A stretch of 58,753 nucleotides of DNA from Angustibacter sp. Root456 (GCF_001426435.1 NZ_LMER01000019.1:190338-249090), one strand, 5' to 3'. Shown: positions 34,377 through 42,619, counted from the stretch's first letter. The notes: a model not told the origin generated them from the sequence alone. Made by a program: numbers and translations.

Positions 34377-34403
34377 TGTCACAGCTGCGGGCGCCGCCCG
34401 GTC
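34377..34403 (+). promoter_or_regulatory. ECF41-type promoter before the oxidoreductase
   Basis: TGTCACA (34377-34383), 16 nt, GGTC (34400-34403): the same spacing and -10 as at 33068. It lies directly after the sigma-factor stop codon. Confidence 0.65.
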
Positions 34404-34441
34404 GGTCAGGTGTTATCACCCACCGAACCAGGAGGCATCTC

Positions 34442-35188
34442 ATGCGGCTCGTCATCATCGGCGGAACCGGGCTCATCGGCTCGCAGGTCGTCCGCTTGCT
34501 CACCAACCAAGGTCACGAGGCGGTCGCCGCCTCACCGCGGAGCGGCGTCGACACGCTCACCGGCGCCGGACTGGCCGAGGCGTTCGCCGGCGCGGACGTC
34601 GTCGTCGACCTCACCAACTCGCCGTCGTTCGCCGACGACGACGTCATGAGCTTCTTCGTCACCTCGACGACGAACCAGCTGCGCGCCGAGCAGGCGGCCG
34701 GCGTGCGCCACCACGTCGCGCTCTCGGTGGTCGGCACCGGGCGGCTGCCCGACAGCGGGTACCTGCGCGCCAAGGCGGCCCAGGAGCGCCTCATCGCCGA
34801 GGCGGGCGTGCCATTCTCGATCGTCCACGCCACGCAGTTCTTCGAGTTCACGCGGGCGATCGCCGACGCGTCCACCGTCGACGGCCAGCTGCGGCTCGCT
34901 CCCGTGCACTACCAGCCGATGGCGTCGGCCGACGTCGCCTCCGCCGTGGCGCGGGTGGCCGTGGGCGACCCGCTCGGCGGCATCCTCGAGATCGGCGGCC
35001 CTGAGCGGGTGCGCATGGACGAGTTCATCCCGGCGGCGCTCGCGGCGGCCGGTGACCCCCGGCCGGTCGTGTCCGACGTCCACGCGACGTACTTCGGCAC
35101 CGAGCTCGACGACGACAGCCTCGTGCCGGGCCCTGACGCCGAGCTCGGCACCCTCACCTACGACGTCTGGGCCAAGGCGTCGGCCTGA
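34442..35188 (+). CDS. NAD(P)H-binding SDR-like oxidoreductase, ECF41 partner
   Basis: A 248-aa atypical short-chain dehydrogenase with N-terminal nucleotide motif VIIGGTGLIGSQVVRLL, then SVVGTGRLPDSGYLRAKAAQERLIAEAG (Tyr...Lys-like pair) and a C-terminal substrate part. It resembles the NmrA/NAD(P)-binding oxidoreductases encoded next to ECF41 sigma factors. AGGAGG lies 7 nt before ATG 34442. Substrate unknown. Confidence 0.85.
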   Translation: MRLVIIGGTGLIGSQVVRLLTNQGHEAVAASPRSGVDTLTGAGLAEAFAGADVVVDLTNSPSFADDDVMSFFVTSTTNQLRAEQAAGVRHHVALSVVGTGRLPDSGYLRAKAAQERLIAEAGVPFSIVHATQFFEFTRAIADASTVDGQLRLAPVHYQPMASADVASAVARVAVGDPLGGILEIGGPERVRMDEFIPAALAAAGDPRPVVSDVHATYFGTELDDDSLVPGPDAELGTLTYDVWAKASA

Positions 35189-35270
35189 CGGGGCCATCGC
35201 GCCTGGGGTGCGCGGACCCGGCGGCGGGAGCAGGATCAAGGGGTATCCCCACCAGAAGGAGACCTCACCT

Positions 35271-36119
35271 GTGAGCACTGTGCCCACGATCACCCTGAAC
35301 GACGGCCGCCAGATCCCGCAGCTGGGCTTCGGCGTCTTCCAGATCGACCCGTCCGAGACGGCCGAGGCGACGGCCAAGGCGCTCGAGATCGGCTACCGCC
35401 ACATCGACACCGCCGAGATGTACGGCAACGAGCAGGGGGTCGGCGAGGCGGTGCGGGCCAGTGGTCTCGACCGCGCCGACGTGTGGGTGACGAGCAAGCT
35501 CAACAACGGCTTCCACGAGCCCGACACCGCCCGGCGAGCGTTCGACGACACGCTGTCGGCGCTCGGCCTGGACTACGTCGACCTGTTCCTCATCCACTGG
35601 CCGCTGCCGACCCGCTACGACGGCGACTTCGTCTCGACGTGGAAGGTCCTGGAGGAGTTCCAGCGCGACGGCCGCGCCCGCTCGATCGGTGTCTCGAACT
35701 TCCAGGTCGCGCACCTGGAGCGCCTCGCGCGAGAGTGCGACGTCGTCCCGGCGGTCAACCAGATCGAGGCGCACCCCTACTTCACCAACGACGAGGTGCG
35801 CGCCTACGGCCAGCAGCACGGCATCGTCACCGAGGCGTGGTCGCCCATCGCCCAGGGGCAGGTGCTGGACGACGCCACGATCGGTGCCATCGCCGAGCGC
35901 GTCGGCCGCACGCCGGCCCAGGTCGTGCTGCGCTGGCACCTCCAGCGCGGCGACGTGGTGTTCCCCAAGTCGGTGACACCGTCGCGGATGCAGGAGAACT
36001 TCGAGCTCTTCGACTTCGAGCTCAGCGCCGACGACGTCGAGCAGATCACCGCGCTGCACCGCGGCGAGGACGGCCGCACCGGCCCGAACCCCGACGAGTT
36101 CGACTACATCCCCGGCTGA
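35271..36119 (+). CDS. Aldo-keto reductase
   Basis: A 282-aa NADPH-dependent reductase of the 2,5-diketo-gluconate reductase-like group (AKR5). The tetrad is present: Asp and Tyr in HIDTAEMYGNEQGVGEA, Lys in VWVTSKL, His in LFLIHWP. The cofactor loop includes PKSVTPSRMQENFELFDF. GTG 35271 follows AAGGAG at good spacing. It may belong with the upstream oxidoreductase but has its own 82-nt leader without an ECF41-type motif. Confidence 0.9.
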   Translation: MSTVPTITLNDGRQIPQLGFGVFQIDPSETAEATAKALEIGYRHIDTAEMYGNEQGVGEAVRASGLDRADVWVTSKLNNGFHEPDTARRAFDDTLSALGLDYVDLFLIHWPLPTRYDGDFVSTWKVLEEFQRDGRARSIGVSNFQVAHLERLARECDVVPAVNQIEAHPYFTNDEVRAYGQQHGIVTEAWSPIAQGQVLDDATIGAIAERVGRTPAQVVLRWHLQRGDVVFPKSVTPSRMQENFELFDFELSADDVEQITALHRGEDGRTGPNPDEFDYIPG

Positions 36120-36145
36120 CTGCGGGCCAGCGGCGTCGTGGACGG

Positions 36146-36177
36146 GGCCGGGTCAGTCAGCTGATCCGACCCCGGCC
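36146..36177. terminator. Stem-loop between convergent genes
   Basis: GGCCGGGTC (36146-36154) and GACCCCGGCC (36168-36177) can pair with one bulge. It overlaps the 3' end of the YcxB-like gene and follows the aldo-keto reductase stop. No T-tract. Confidence 0.4.
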
Positions 36178-37181
36178 GCAGCCTGGAGTCGGGCGAGGGC
36201 GTCATCCGGCACGAGCTCGCGCGGCAGCACCTGCAGCATCCCGGTGCGGGTGACCAGCAGCACCGCGCCCCGGCGGGCGACGCAGCGGCGGACCGCGCTG
36301 TAGGCCAGCGAGCCCTGGCCCACGCCGCCGTCGAGGTGCAGGTGGGTCTCGTCGAACCGCGCCCGCACGGTGCGCTGGCCGCGAGCCGATCGTCGTAGCG
36401 CTCGCCTCGTCGTGACCGCCACCGCGACCACCGTTGCGACGGCCAGCACCACCGTGCCGACCATCGCCGCCAGCCAGCGGCCGGTGACGACGCCCAGCCA
36501 GCCGCCGAGCGCCAGGACGACGAAGGCGCGGGCCGCACCGGCCCGACCCAGCAGGCGGTAGGCGTCGACGGCGCGGGCGAGCCGCTGCACCACCGCGTCA
36601 TCGAGCCCGACCTCGTGGGGCCAGGCCGCCCCGTCGTCAGCCGCGCTGCCGGTGGTGACAGGCATCGACGCCGCCGCAGGGTGGGCGATGCGCTCGGCCA
36701 GCCAGTCGACGTCCTGGGCTGAGAGGAGACCAGCGGGCAGGGTGAGGTGCGCGCGGAGGTTCCTCAGGGGGACCAGCACCTGACCGGCGATGCGTCGGGG
36801 CGCACGCAGCGCGGTGTAGGGCAGCTGCTGCTCACCGGCGGCGGTGCGGACGAGCAACAGCTGCTCGCCGAGGTCGGCCGTCATCGTGGCGCCCGCCGGG
36901 CACAGCGTGGTCGCGCCGGCCAGGGCCCGACGGTACGTCGCGGCGGCCAGGACGACGCCGATGAACACCACGGACAGCAGCCCTTGGGCGACCGCCCCCA
37001 CGGGGTAGCCCGCCACGGCCAGGGGAGTGCCACCCAGCAGGCCGATCACGGCGGCGAACACCAGCAGACGCGGCCGCTGCAGCCGCGCCTGGACGGCGGT
37101 ACGCGCCATCGCGCGGGCAGTGTCCCGACCGCACGTGATCGAGCGATGGCGGGCCGGGGAGAGGTCGGGTGCGGCGTCCAC
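36153..37181 (-). CDS. Membrane protein with YcxB-like PH domains
   Basis: A 342-aa protein with two hydrophobic hairpins (about residues 39-82 and 215-253), each followed by a PH-like segment: CPAGATMTADLGEQLLLVRTA with LPYTALRAPRRIAGQVLVPL, and RARFDETHLHLDGGVGQGS with LAYSAVRRCVARRGAVLLVTR. The second strongly recalls the YcxB-like family; the first looks like a duplicate. Function unknown. The GTG start at 37181 is fixed by a TACGCT hexamer 6 nt upstream. Confidence 0.65.
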   Translation of the reverse strand: MDAAPDLSPARHRSITCGRDTARAMARTAVQARLQRPRLLVFAAVIGLLGGTPLAVAGYPVGAVAQGLLSVVFIGVVLAAATYRRALAGATTLCPAGATMTADLGEQLLLVRTAAGEQQLPYTALRAPRRIAGQVLVPLRNLRAHLTLPAGLLSAQDVDWLAERIAHPAAASMPVTTGSAADDGAAWPHEVGLDDAVVQRLARAVDAYRLLGRAGAARAFVVLALGGWLGVVTGRWLAAMVGTVVLAVATVVAVAVTTRRALRRSARGQRTVRARFDETHLHLDGGVGQGSLAYSAVRRCVARRGAVLLVTRTGMLQVLPRELVPDDALARLQAAAGVGSAD

Positions 37182-37187
37182 GCGCGA

Positions 37188-37193
37188 AGCGTA
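37188..37193 (-). promoter_or_regulatory. Leaderless -10 hexamer TACGCT
   Basis: On the minus strand TACGCT ends 6 nt before GTG 37181. Confidence 0.6.
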
Positions 37194-37211
37194 CGGCGGC
37201 CGCAGGAGCCG

Positions 37212-37838
37212 TCAGCGCACGCCGCGCGGCCGGAACTGGACGCTCACCCGCGGGCCGACGGCCTTGGCCGTCTTGGGGATCGCGTGCTCCCACGTGCGCT
37301 GGCACGAGCCGCCCATGACGACCAGGTCGCCGTGACCGAGTGGGAAGCGGAGCGACTCACCGCCGCCGCGGGGGCGCAGGGCGAGCGTGCGGGCTGATCC
37401 CACCGACAGGATCGCGACCATGGTGTCGTGAGTGGCGCCGCGGCCGAACGTGTCGCCGTGCCAGGCCACGCTGTCGCGGCCGTCGCGGTAGAGGCACAGG
37501 CCCGCCGTCCGGAACGGCTCGCCCAGCTCGTCGGCGTAGTGGGCGTCGAGGGCCTGCTTGGCCGCGGTGAGCGCCGGGTGGGGCAGCGGCGCGTTCTCGC
37601 CGTAGTGGCAGAGCAGCCGCGGGACGTCGACCACGCGCTCGTACATCTGCCGGCGCTCGGCGTACCACGGGACGTCGGCCAGCAACCGCTCGAGCAGCAC
37701 TTCGGACCCGCTCACCCAGCCGGGCAGCAGGTCGACCCACGCGCCCCGGCTCAGCACCGTGCGCCGGACGCCCTCGAGCGGCCCGACCGTCACGTCCTCA
37801 GCGACGTCGAGCAACGACCCCTGCAGCAGAGCCTGCAT
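37212..37838 (-). CDS. AlkB-like Fe(II)/2-oxoglutarate dioxygenase
   Basis: A 208-aa dioxygenase of the AlkB family, which removes alkyl groups from DNA or RNA bases. The metal ligands are visible: His127 and Asp129 in AWHGDT and His185 in TWEHAIPK; the 2-oxoglutarate-binding Arg lies in RVSVQFRPRG. LLCHYGENAPLPHPAL and YRDGRDSVAWHGD are typical. It is probably leaderless, with TACCCT 6 nt before the ATG, and the same 12-nt TACCCTCGGCGC precedes the histidine-kinase start at 57794. Confidence 0.9.
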   Translation of the reverse strand: MQALLQGSLLDVAEDVTVGPLEGVRRTVLSRGAWVDLLPGWVSGSEVLLERLLADVPWYAERRQMYERVVDVPRLLCHYGENAPLPHPALTAAKQALDAHYADELGEPFRTAGLCLYRDGRDSVAWHGDTFGRGATHDTMVAILSVGSARTLALRPRGGGESLRFPLGHGDLVVMGGSCQRTWEHAIPKTAKAVGPRVSVQFRPRGVR

Positions 37839-37844
37839 GCGCCG

Positions 37845-37850
37845 AGGGTA
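37845..37850 (-). promoter_or_regulatory. Leaderless -10 hexamer TACCCT
   Basis: On the minus strand TACCCT ends 6 nt before the AlkB-like ATG at 37838. Confidence 0.65.
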
Positions 37851-37892
37851 GCACTGATTCGAACACCTGTTCTAGATCAAGGCCTCGCCCCG

Positions 37893-37947
37893 CCCGTGAG
37901 CATGCACGCCAGCGTCCCCCTGCTGCGCTGGCGTGCATGATCACGGG
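37893..37947. repeat. Repeat family A: inverted pair
   Basis: Arms of 22 nt (37893-37914, 37926-37947) differ by one base around an 11-nt loop. The right arm carries CGCTGGCGTGCATGATCACG. It lies downstream of the hemerythrin gene and upstream of the AlkB-like promoter. Confidence 0.9.
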
Positions 37948-37972
37948 CGGGGAAGGGGGGAGAGGGAGGCGG

Positions 37973-38524
37973 TCAGCCCTCGTCGGAGGCCTTGGCGGGG
38001 TCGCCGCCGTGCTCGGCGACGTACTGCTTCGGGTCGTGGTCCTCGGCCTCGACGCCGCGGAAGTGCTCGGCCTCGAAGACCGCGAACTGCAGCGCGAGGT
38101 CCTGGCGCGCCTGCAGGCTGGCGTGGCGCCGGAAGTCGGCGAGCGCCTCGCGCTCCTCCTCGCCCATGTGGTCGCTGTTGGCCTCACGGGCCTCGGCCAC
38201 GGCGTCCCACCAGGGGCCACTGCCGACGCGGTGCTTGCCGACCTCGGCGACGGCGTCGCGGATCTCGTTGTGGTCGTGCAGCGCGTCACCGGTCTCGCCC
38301 TCGGGGGAGTCCTTGCTGCCGGCGCCCTGCCCGACCTCGAGCAGCTTGGGGTAGAACAGCTTCTCCTCGGCCTCAGCGTGCACCTCGAGCAGCACCTTCA
38401 GCCGCTCCCAGACCGGCTTCACCTGCTCGGTGGGGGCGTCGCGCAAGTCGTCGAGCAGGGCGAACATGCGGCGCTGCTCGTGGTGGTCGGTCAAGATCAG
38501 CTCGGTGATGTCCATGCCGATCAT
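37973..38524 (-). CDS. Hemerythrin HHE-domain protein
   Basis: A 183-aa protein with two HHE cation-binding helix pairs: LILTDHHEQRRMFALLDDL with LEVHAEAEEKLFYPKL, and LHDHNEIRDAVAEV with NSDHMGEEEREALADFRRH. The His/Glu pattern fits a diiron site that binds oxygen or senses redox or nitric oxide. The C-terminal 45 residues are acidic and unassigned. ATG 38524 is used; ATG 38515 three codons later is an alternative. Confidence 0.88.
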   Translation of the reverse strand: MIGMDITELILTDHHEQRRMFALLDDLRDAPTEQVKPVWERLKVLLEVHAEAEEKLFYPKLLEVGQGAGSKDSPEGETGDALHDHNEIRDAVAEVGKHRVGSGPWWDAVAEAREANSDHMGEEEREALADFRRHASLQARQDLALQFAVFEAEHFRGVEAEDHDPKQYVAEHGGDPAKASDEG

Positions 38525-38571
38525 GCTCGCTCACGCGTCGCGTGCTCGCAGTTCGAGGCGTTGCAGACGGC

Positions 38572-40191
38572 TCAGATCCAGCTCGGGAACCACATCCGCT
38601 GAGCCCACTGCGCGTAGGGAATCACCTGCGCGGTGTAGATGGGCCAGAAGAAGAAGAACAGCATCACGCAGACCACGACGTACGAGCCCGCGATCGCGCC
38701 GCCGACCAGCCGGCGTCTCGGCGACGCGCTGGGTGGCCCGAGCGCCATGCCGATGACGTAGGTGACCGCCAGCACCACCCACGGCACGAAGGCCACGGCG
38801 TAGAACGAGTAGATGGTGCGGTGCTGGAACGCGAACCACGGCACGTAGCCCGCGACCAGCCCGGCCAGCACCGCGCCGGCCCGCCAGTCGCGGCGCAGCG
38901 CCCACATCGCCAGCAGCACGAAGATCGCGGCCGTCGCGCCCCACCACAGGGTCGGCGTCCCGATGGAGGTGATCGCCTTGCTGCACTGCGCGACGGTGCA
39001 GCCGTCCTGGCCGCGGGTCTTCGTCTCGTAGAAGAAGGACGTCGGACGCCCCTGGATCAGCCACGACCACGGGTTGGTCTTGTAGGGGTGGTCCGACGTC
39101 AGCGTGACGTGGAAGTGGTACATCTCCTGGTGGTACTTCCACAGGCCGCGCAGGGCGTCCGGCACGAAGCCGAAGCTCTTGCTCGGGTGCTGGGCGCCCC
39201 ACTCGCGGTCCCAGCCGCCCTTGGTGAGGAACCAGCCGGTCCACGACGCCAGGTAGGTCAGCCCGGCGAGCGGCACGAGCGTGAAGAAGGCGGGGACGCC
39301 GTCGCGCAGCAGCCCGCCCGCGAACCACCGCCGCACACCGGCCGCACGTCGGGCACCGACGTCCCAGAGCACGGTCATGAGCCCGAAGACGGCGAGGAAG
39401 TACAGGCCCGACCACTTCGTGCCCATGCACAGCCCGAGGCACACCGCCGCGACGATGCGCCACGGCCGCCAGCCCAGCGACGGCCCGTAGCCGGGCACGC
39501 GGGACGCCGGACGCCGCTCGCCACCGCGCCGCAGCCGCGAGCGCGCAGCCAGGACGGCGAGGCGGTCGCGTGCCTGGTCGCGGTCGATGAGCAGGGCTCC
39601 GAAGGCGGCCAGCGCCCAGAACATCACGAACAGGTCGAGCAGGCCGGTGCGGCTGTGCACGAAGTGGTGGCCGTCGAAGGCGAGCAGCAGCCCGGCCACG
39701 CACCCGAGCAGCGTGGAGCCGAACAGGCGCCGGGCGATGCGGGCCAGCATGAGGATCGACAGCGTGCCGCAGAGCGCGACGGAGAAGCGCCAGCCGAACG
39801 AGCTGTCCTGCCCGAAGAGGTACTCGCCGGCGGCGATCATCCACTTGCCCACCGGCGGGTGGACGACGAAGTCGGCGGCCGTGCCCCACACGTCGGGGGT
39901 GCCGTGGGTGAAGAGCCGGTCGGGCGTCGTGCCCAGGCTGGGCGCCACCGAGCGCTCGTAGCCGTAGTCCAGGTACGACGAGCCCTGCTTCACGTAGTAC
40001 GTCTCGTCGAAGACCAGCTGGTGCGGGCGTCCGAGCTGCCAGAACCGCAGGAAGCCGCCGACGGCCGTGATCACCAGCGGGCCGATCCAGCCCCACAGCG
40101 TGGCCGACGCGCGCCAGCCCACGAGGTGGGTGCGCAGCCGGTCGGCGAACGGCGGGGCGGCGGGGGCGACGTCCGCTGCGCTGGTGGTCAC
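38572..40191 (-). CDS. pmt: Protein O-mannosyltransferase (Pmt, GT39)
   Basis: A 539-aa multi-pass membrane glycosyltransferase of the dolichyl-phosphate-mannose:protein mannosyltransferase family, which mannosylates Ser/Thr of secreted proteins from polyprenyl-phosphate mannose. It has about 11 helices. The first extracytoplasmic loop carries the acidic catalytic pair in VFDETYYVKQG, followed by HPPVGKWMIAAGEYLFG and GTKWSGLYFLAVFG. Divergence from the rsmI operon matches the usual actinobacterial order. GTG 40191 is set by TACGAT 6 nt upstream. Confidence 0.93.
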   Translation of the reverse strand: MTTSAADVAPAAPPFADRLRTHLVGWRASATLWGWIGPLVITAVGGFLRFWQLGRPHQLVFDETYYVKQGSSYLDYGYERSVAPSLGTTPDRLFTHGTPDVWGTAADFVVHPPVGKWMIAAGEYLFGQDSSFGWRFSVALCGTLSILMLARIARRLFGSTLLGCVAGLLLAFDGHHFVHSRTGLLDLFVMFWALAAFGALLIDRDQARDRLAVLAARSRLRRGGERRPASRVPGYGPSLGWRPWRIVAAVCLGLCMGTKWSGLYFLAVFGLMTVLWDVGARRAAGVRRWFAGGLLRDGVPAFFTLVPLAGLTYLASWTGWFLTKGGWDREWGAQHPSKSFGFVPDALRGLWKYHQEMYHFHVTLTSDHPYKTNPWSWLIQGRPTSFFYETKTRGQDGCTVAQCSKAITSIGTPTLWWGATAAIFVLLAMWALRRDWRAGAVLAGLVAGYVPWFAFQHRTIYSFYAVAFVPWVVLAVTYVIGMALGPPSASPRRRLVGGAIAGSYVVVCVMLFFFFWPIYTAQVIPYAQWAQRMWFPSWI

Positions 40192-40197
40192 CGCGAC

Positions 40198-40203
40198 ATC
40201 GTA
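40198..40203 (-). promoter_or_regulatory. Leaderless -10 hexamer TACGAT
   Basis: On the minus strand TACGAT ends 6 nt before the pmt GTG at 40191. The opposing -10 for the SDR gene is only 24 nt away. Confidence 0.65.
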
Positions 40204-40227
40204 GGCAGCGCCGGCGGCGGCGCCACG

Positions 40228-40233
40228 TAAGGT
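40228..40233 (+). promoter_or_regulatory. Leaderless -10 hexamer TAAGGT
   Basis: TAAGGT ends 7 nt before the ATG at 40241. Confidence 0.6.
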
Positions 40234-40240
40234 CGGGGTC

Positions 40241-41023
40241 ATGGACCTCGGGTTGCGTGGCAAGCGGGCAGTCGTCACCGGAGCGAGCCGAGGGTTGGGC
40301 TTGGCGATCGCCGACGGGCTGGCCGCTGAGGGCGCGGACGTCGCGCTGCTGGCTCGCGGCGAGCAGGGCCTCGCGGTCGCCCGCGAGCAGGTGGCGCGGC
40401 ACGGCGGCCGGGTGCTGACCCGCAGCGTCGACGTCACCGACCACGTCGCCCTCGACGACGTCGTGGCCGACGTCGCGTACGAGCTCGGCGGCCTCGACCG
40501 GCTCGTGGCCAACGCCGGCGGCACCGTCGGCGGCAACCTGCTCGACAGCACAGCCGCCGACTTCACCGCCACGTTCGACCTCAACGCCGGTCACGCCGCC
40601 GCCCTGGTGAAGGCCGGACACCCTCACCTGGTGCGCGCAGGTGGCGGCGCCGTCGTCCTCATCACGAGCGTCACCGGATCCCGCGTGGCGCCGCGGACGA
40701 CGTACGCCGTAGCCAAGGCCGCCGAGATCCACCTGGCGCGGGTGCTCGCCGACGAGCTGGCGGGCGACCGCATCCGCGTCAACGCCGTGAGCCCGGGCAG
40801 CATCCTGTTCGACGGTGGCGGCTGGGACACGTTGCGGCGTAACGATCCTGAGGCGTTCGAGCGTTTCGAGTCGGGCGAGTTCCCGTGGGGTCGCCTCGGG
40901 CGTCCGGAGGAGGTCGCGGACGTCGTCACGTTCCTGCTCTCCGACCGCGCCTCGTGGGTCACCGGCGCCGACGTCGTGGTCGACGGCGCCCAGCACCGGG
41001 CGAGCGCGCGGCGCTTCCGGTGA
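40241..41023 (+). CDS. Short-chain dehydrogenase/reductase
   Basis: A 260-aa classical SDR. The cofactor motif is VTGASRGLGLAIADGLAAEGADVALLAR; NAGG follows, then the catalytic Ser and Tyr-Lys in ITSVTGSRVAPRTTYAVAKAAEIHL and the C-terminal LLSDRASWVTGADVVVDG. The Arg after the nucleotide-binding strand suggests NADP(H). It is co-transcribed with rsmI (4-nt overlap), an unusual insertion in front of rsmI; substrate unknown. Confidence 0.9.
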   Translation: MDLGLRGKRAVVTGASRGLGLAIADGLAAEGADVALLARGEQGLAVAREQVARHGGRVLTRSVDVTDHVALDDVVADVAYELGGLDRLVANAGGTVGGNLLDSTAADFTATFDLNAGHAAALVKAGHPHLVRAGGGAVVLITSVTGSRVAPRTTYAVAKAAEIHLARVLADELAGDRIRVNAVSPGSILFDGGGWDTLRRNDPEAFERFESGEFPWGRLGRPEEVADVVTFLLSDRASWVTGADVVVDGAQHRASARRFR

Positions 41024-41874
41024 CCGAGTCCGCGCCGGGGCTGCTCCTGCTGGCCGCCACCCCGATCGGTGCCGTGGCCGACGCGTCCCCGCGCCTGCGT
41101 GCGGCCCTGCGCGACGCCGACGTCGTCGCCGCCGAGGACACGCGGCGGCTCTCGCGGCTCACGACCGCGCTCGCCGTCGAGCCGACCGGCCGCGTCGTCA
41201 GCTACCACGAGCACAACGAGTCGCGGCGCACACCCGAGCTGGTCGAGGCGCTCGTCGGCGGCGCCACCGTGCTCGTCGTGACGGACGCCGGGATGCCCTC
41301 GGTGTCCGACCCCGGCTACCGGCTGGTCGCTGCCGCCGTGGACGCCGGGGTGCGGGTGAGCGCCGTTCCGGGGCCGAGCGCCGTCCTGACCGCCCTGGCG
41401 GTGAGCGGGCTGCCGGTCGACCGGTTCTGCTTCGAGGGGTTCCTGCCGCGCAAGGGCGGCGAGCGCGCGCGGGCGCTCGCGGAGCTGGCGGGCGAACGGC
41501 GCACGCTCGTGTTCTTCGAAGCGCCGCACCGGCTCGCGGCGACGCTGCACGCGCTGGCCGAGGCGTTCGGCGTCGAGCGGCGGGGCGCCGTCTGCCGCGA
41601 GCTCACCAAGACCTACGAGGAGGTCGTGCGCGGGGGGCTCGCTGACCTCGTGGCGTGGGCCGAGGCCGGCGAGGTGCGCGGCGAGGTCACGCTCGTGGTC
41701 GAGGGCGCACCCGCGGCAGCTGCGGCGTCCGTGGACGAGCTCGTGGGGCAGGTGCAGCAGCGCGCCGCGGACGGCCTGCGCCTGAAGGACGCCGTCGCCG
41801 AGGTGGCGGGCACCCACGGCGTCAGCAAGCGCGAGCTGTACGACGCCGTCCTCGCCGCCCGCACCCGCCCCTGA
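41020..41874 (+). CDS. rsmI: 16S rRNA (cytidine1402-2'-O)-methyltransferase RsmI
   Basis: A 284-aa tetrapyrrole-methylase-fold enzyme methylating the ribose of C1402 in 16S rRNA with S-adenosylmethionine. Landmarks: LLLLAATPIGAVADASPRLRAAL, AEDTRRLSRL, SYHEHNESRRTPEL, VTDAGMPSVSDPGYRLV, VPGPSAVLTALAVSGLP and CRELTKTYEEVVRG. GTG 41020 overlaps the SDR stop. A palindrome follows the stop, facing a convergent gene. Confidence 0.95.
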   Translation: MTESAPGLLLLAATPIGAVADASPRLRAALRDADVVAAEDTRRLSRLTTALAVEPTGRVVSYHEHNESRRTPELVEALVGGATVLVVTDAGMPSVSDPGYRLVAAAVDAGVRVSAVPGPSAVLTALAVSGLPVDRFCFEGFLPRKGGERARALAELAGERRTLVFFEAPHRLAATLHALAEAFGVERRGAVCRELTKTYEEVVRGGLADLVAWAEAGEVRGEVTLVVEGAPAAAAASVDELVGQVQQRAADGLRLKDAVAEVAGTHGVSKRELYDAVLAARTRP

Positions 41875-41884
41875 CCCCAGCCGC

Positions 41885-41955
41885 CAGATACCCGCCGAAG
41901 TCCGGCTGGTCAGGCCGTTACGGGGTCAGTACCACCGGAAAATGGCGGGTATCTG
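41885..41955. repeat. Inverted repeat between convergent genes
   Basis: CAGATACCCGCC (41885-41896) and GGCGGGTATCTG (41944-41955) are perfect 12-bp arms. Pairing can continue inward through CCGGCTGGT against ACCACCGG, leaving a loop of about 20 nt. It probably terminates rsmI and the YdeI-like gene. Confidence 0.75.
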
Positions 41956-41965
41956 CGCGAAGGGG

Positions 41966-42565
41966 TCAGGGGGTGCGCAAGCCCTTCTGCGGGTAGAGCG
42001 CCTCGCCCCGAGCGAGCATCGCGACGTACTGCTCCAGCCGTCGCGCCCGGGTCTCGGGACGCCGGGCGTCCTGCAACCGGTAGAGGATCGCGAACCGGTT
42101 CGTGCTCGTCAGCTGCTCGAAGGTCGCTGACGCCGCGGGGTCGGCCGCCAGCGCCGCGGCCAGGTCGTCCGGCACCTCGATCGTGCGCGAGCCGCCGTAC
42201 GCGGCGTCCCACCGGCCGTTCGCCTTCGCCGCCTCCACCGCTGCAAGCCCCGCGGGGTGCATGCGCCCCTGCTCGGTGAGCCGCCCGACCTTCTCGACGT
42301 TGCGCGCCGACCACACGCTGCGGGCCCGGCGGGGCGTGAAGCGCTGGAAGGTCGTCGCGTCGTCGCGCCGCCGCAGCTGCCCGTCGATCCACCCGAAGCA
42401 CAGCGCCTCCTCGAGCGCCGCGTCGTAGGTGAGGGACGTCGGCTGCGTCGTCCCCTTCTTCGCCAGCACCAGCCAGACGCCCTGGTCGTCGCCATGGTGC
42501 TCGGTGAGCCACGCGCGCCAGGCCTGGGCGTCCTCGACGATCAGCTCGGCCAGGTCGTCGGTCAT
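41966..42565 (-). CDS. YdeI/OmpD-associated family protein
   Basis: A 199-aa soluble protein of the YdeI/OmpD-associated family (bacteriocin-resistance annotation in some databases). Diagnostic stretches: AWLTEHHGDDQGVWLVLAKKG, LTYDAALEEALCFGWIDGQ, RFTPRRARSVWSARNVEKV and the C-terminal LYRLQDARRPETRARRLEQYVAMLARGE. No biochemical role is established. It is leaderless by the TAGCCT hexamer 6 nt upstream and divergent from metG over only 54 bp. Confidence 0.85.
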   Translation of the reverse strand: MTDDLAELIVEDAQAWRAWLTEHHGDDQGVWLVLAKKGTTQPTSLTYDAALEEALCFGWIDGQLRRRDDATTFQRFTPRRARSVWSARNVEKVGRLTEQGRMHPAGLAAVEAAKANGRWDAAYGGSRTIEVPDDLAAALAADPAASATFEQLTSTNRFAILYRLQDARRPETRARRLEQYVAMLARGEALYPQKGLRTP

Positions 42566-42571
42566 GGGGCG

Positions 42572-42577
42572 AGGCTA
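42572..42577 (-). promoter_or_regulatory. Leaderless -10 hexamer TAGCCT
   Basis: On the minus strand TAGCCT ends 6 nt before the ATG at 42565. Confidence 0.65.
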
Positions 42578-42607
42578 ACCGCGCGGACGTCGCCCGTGCG
42601 CCCTCAC

Positions 42608-42613
42608 TAGGCT
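42608..42613 (+). promoter_or_regulatory. Leaderless -10 hexamer TAGGCT
   Basis: TAGGCT ends 6 nt before the metG ATG at 42620. Confidence 0.7.
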
Positions 42614-42619
42614 GGCCCC

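Noticed and set aside
38531-40996. Long alternative frame across pmt and the SDR gene
   Set aside because: It crosses two well-supported divergent genes and their promoters and has no recognisable domain.
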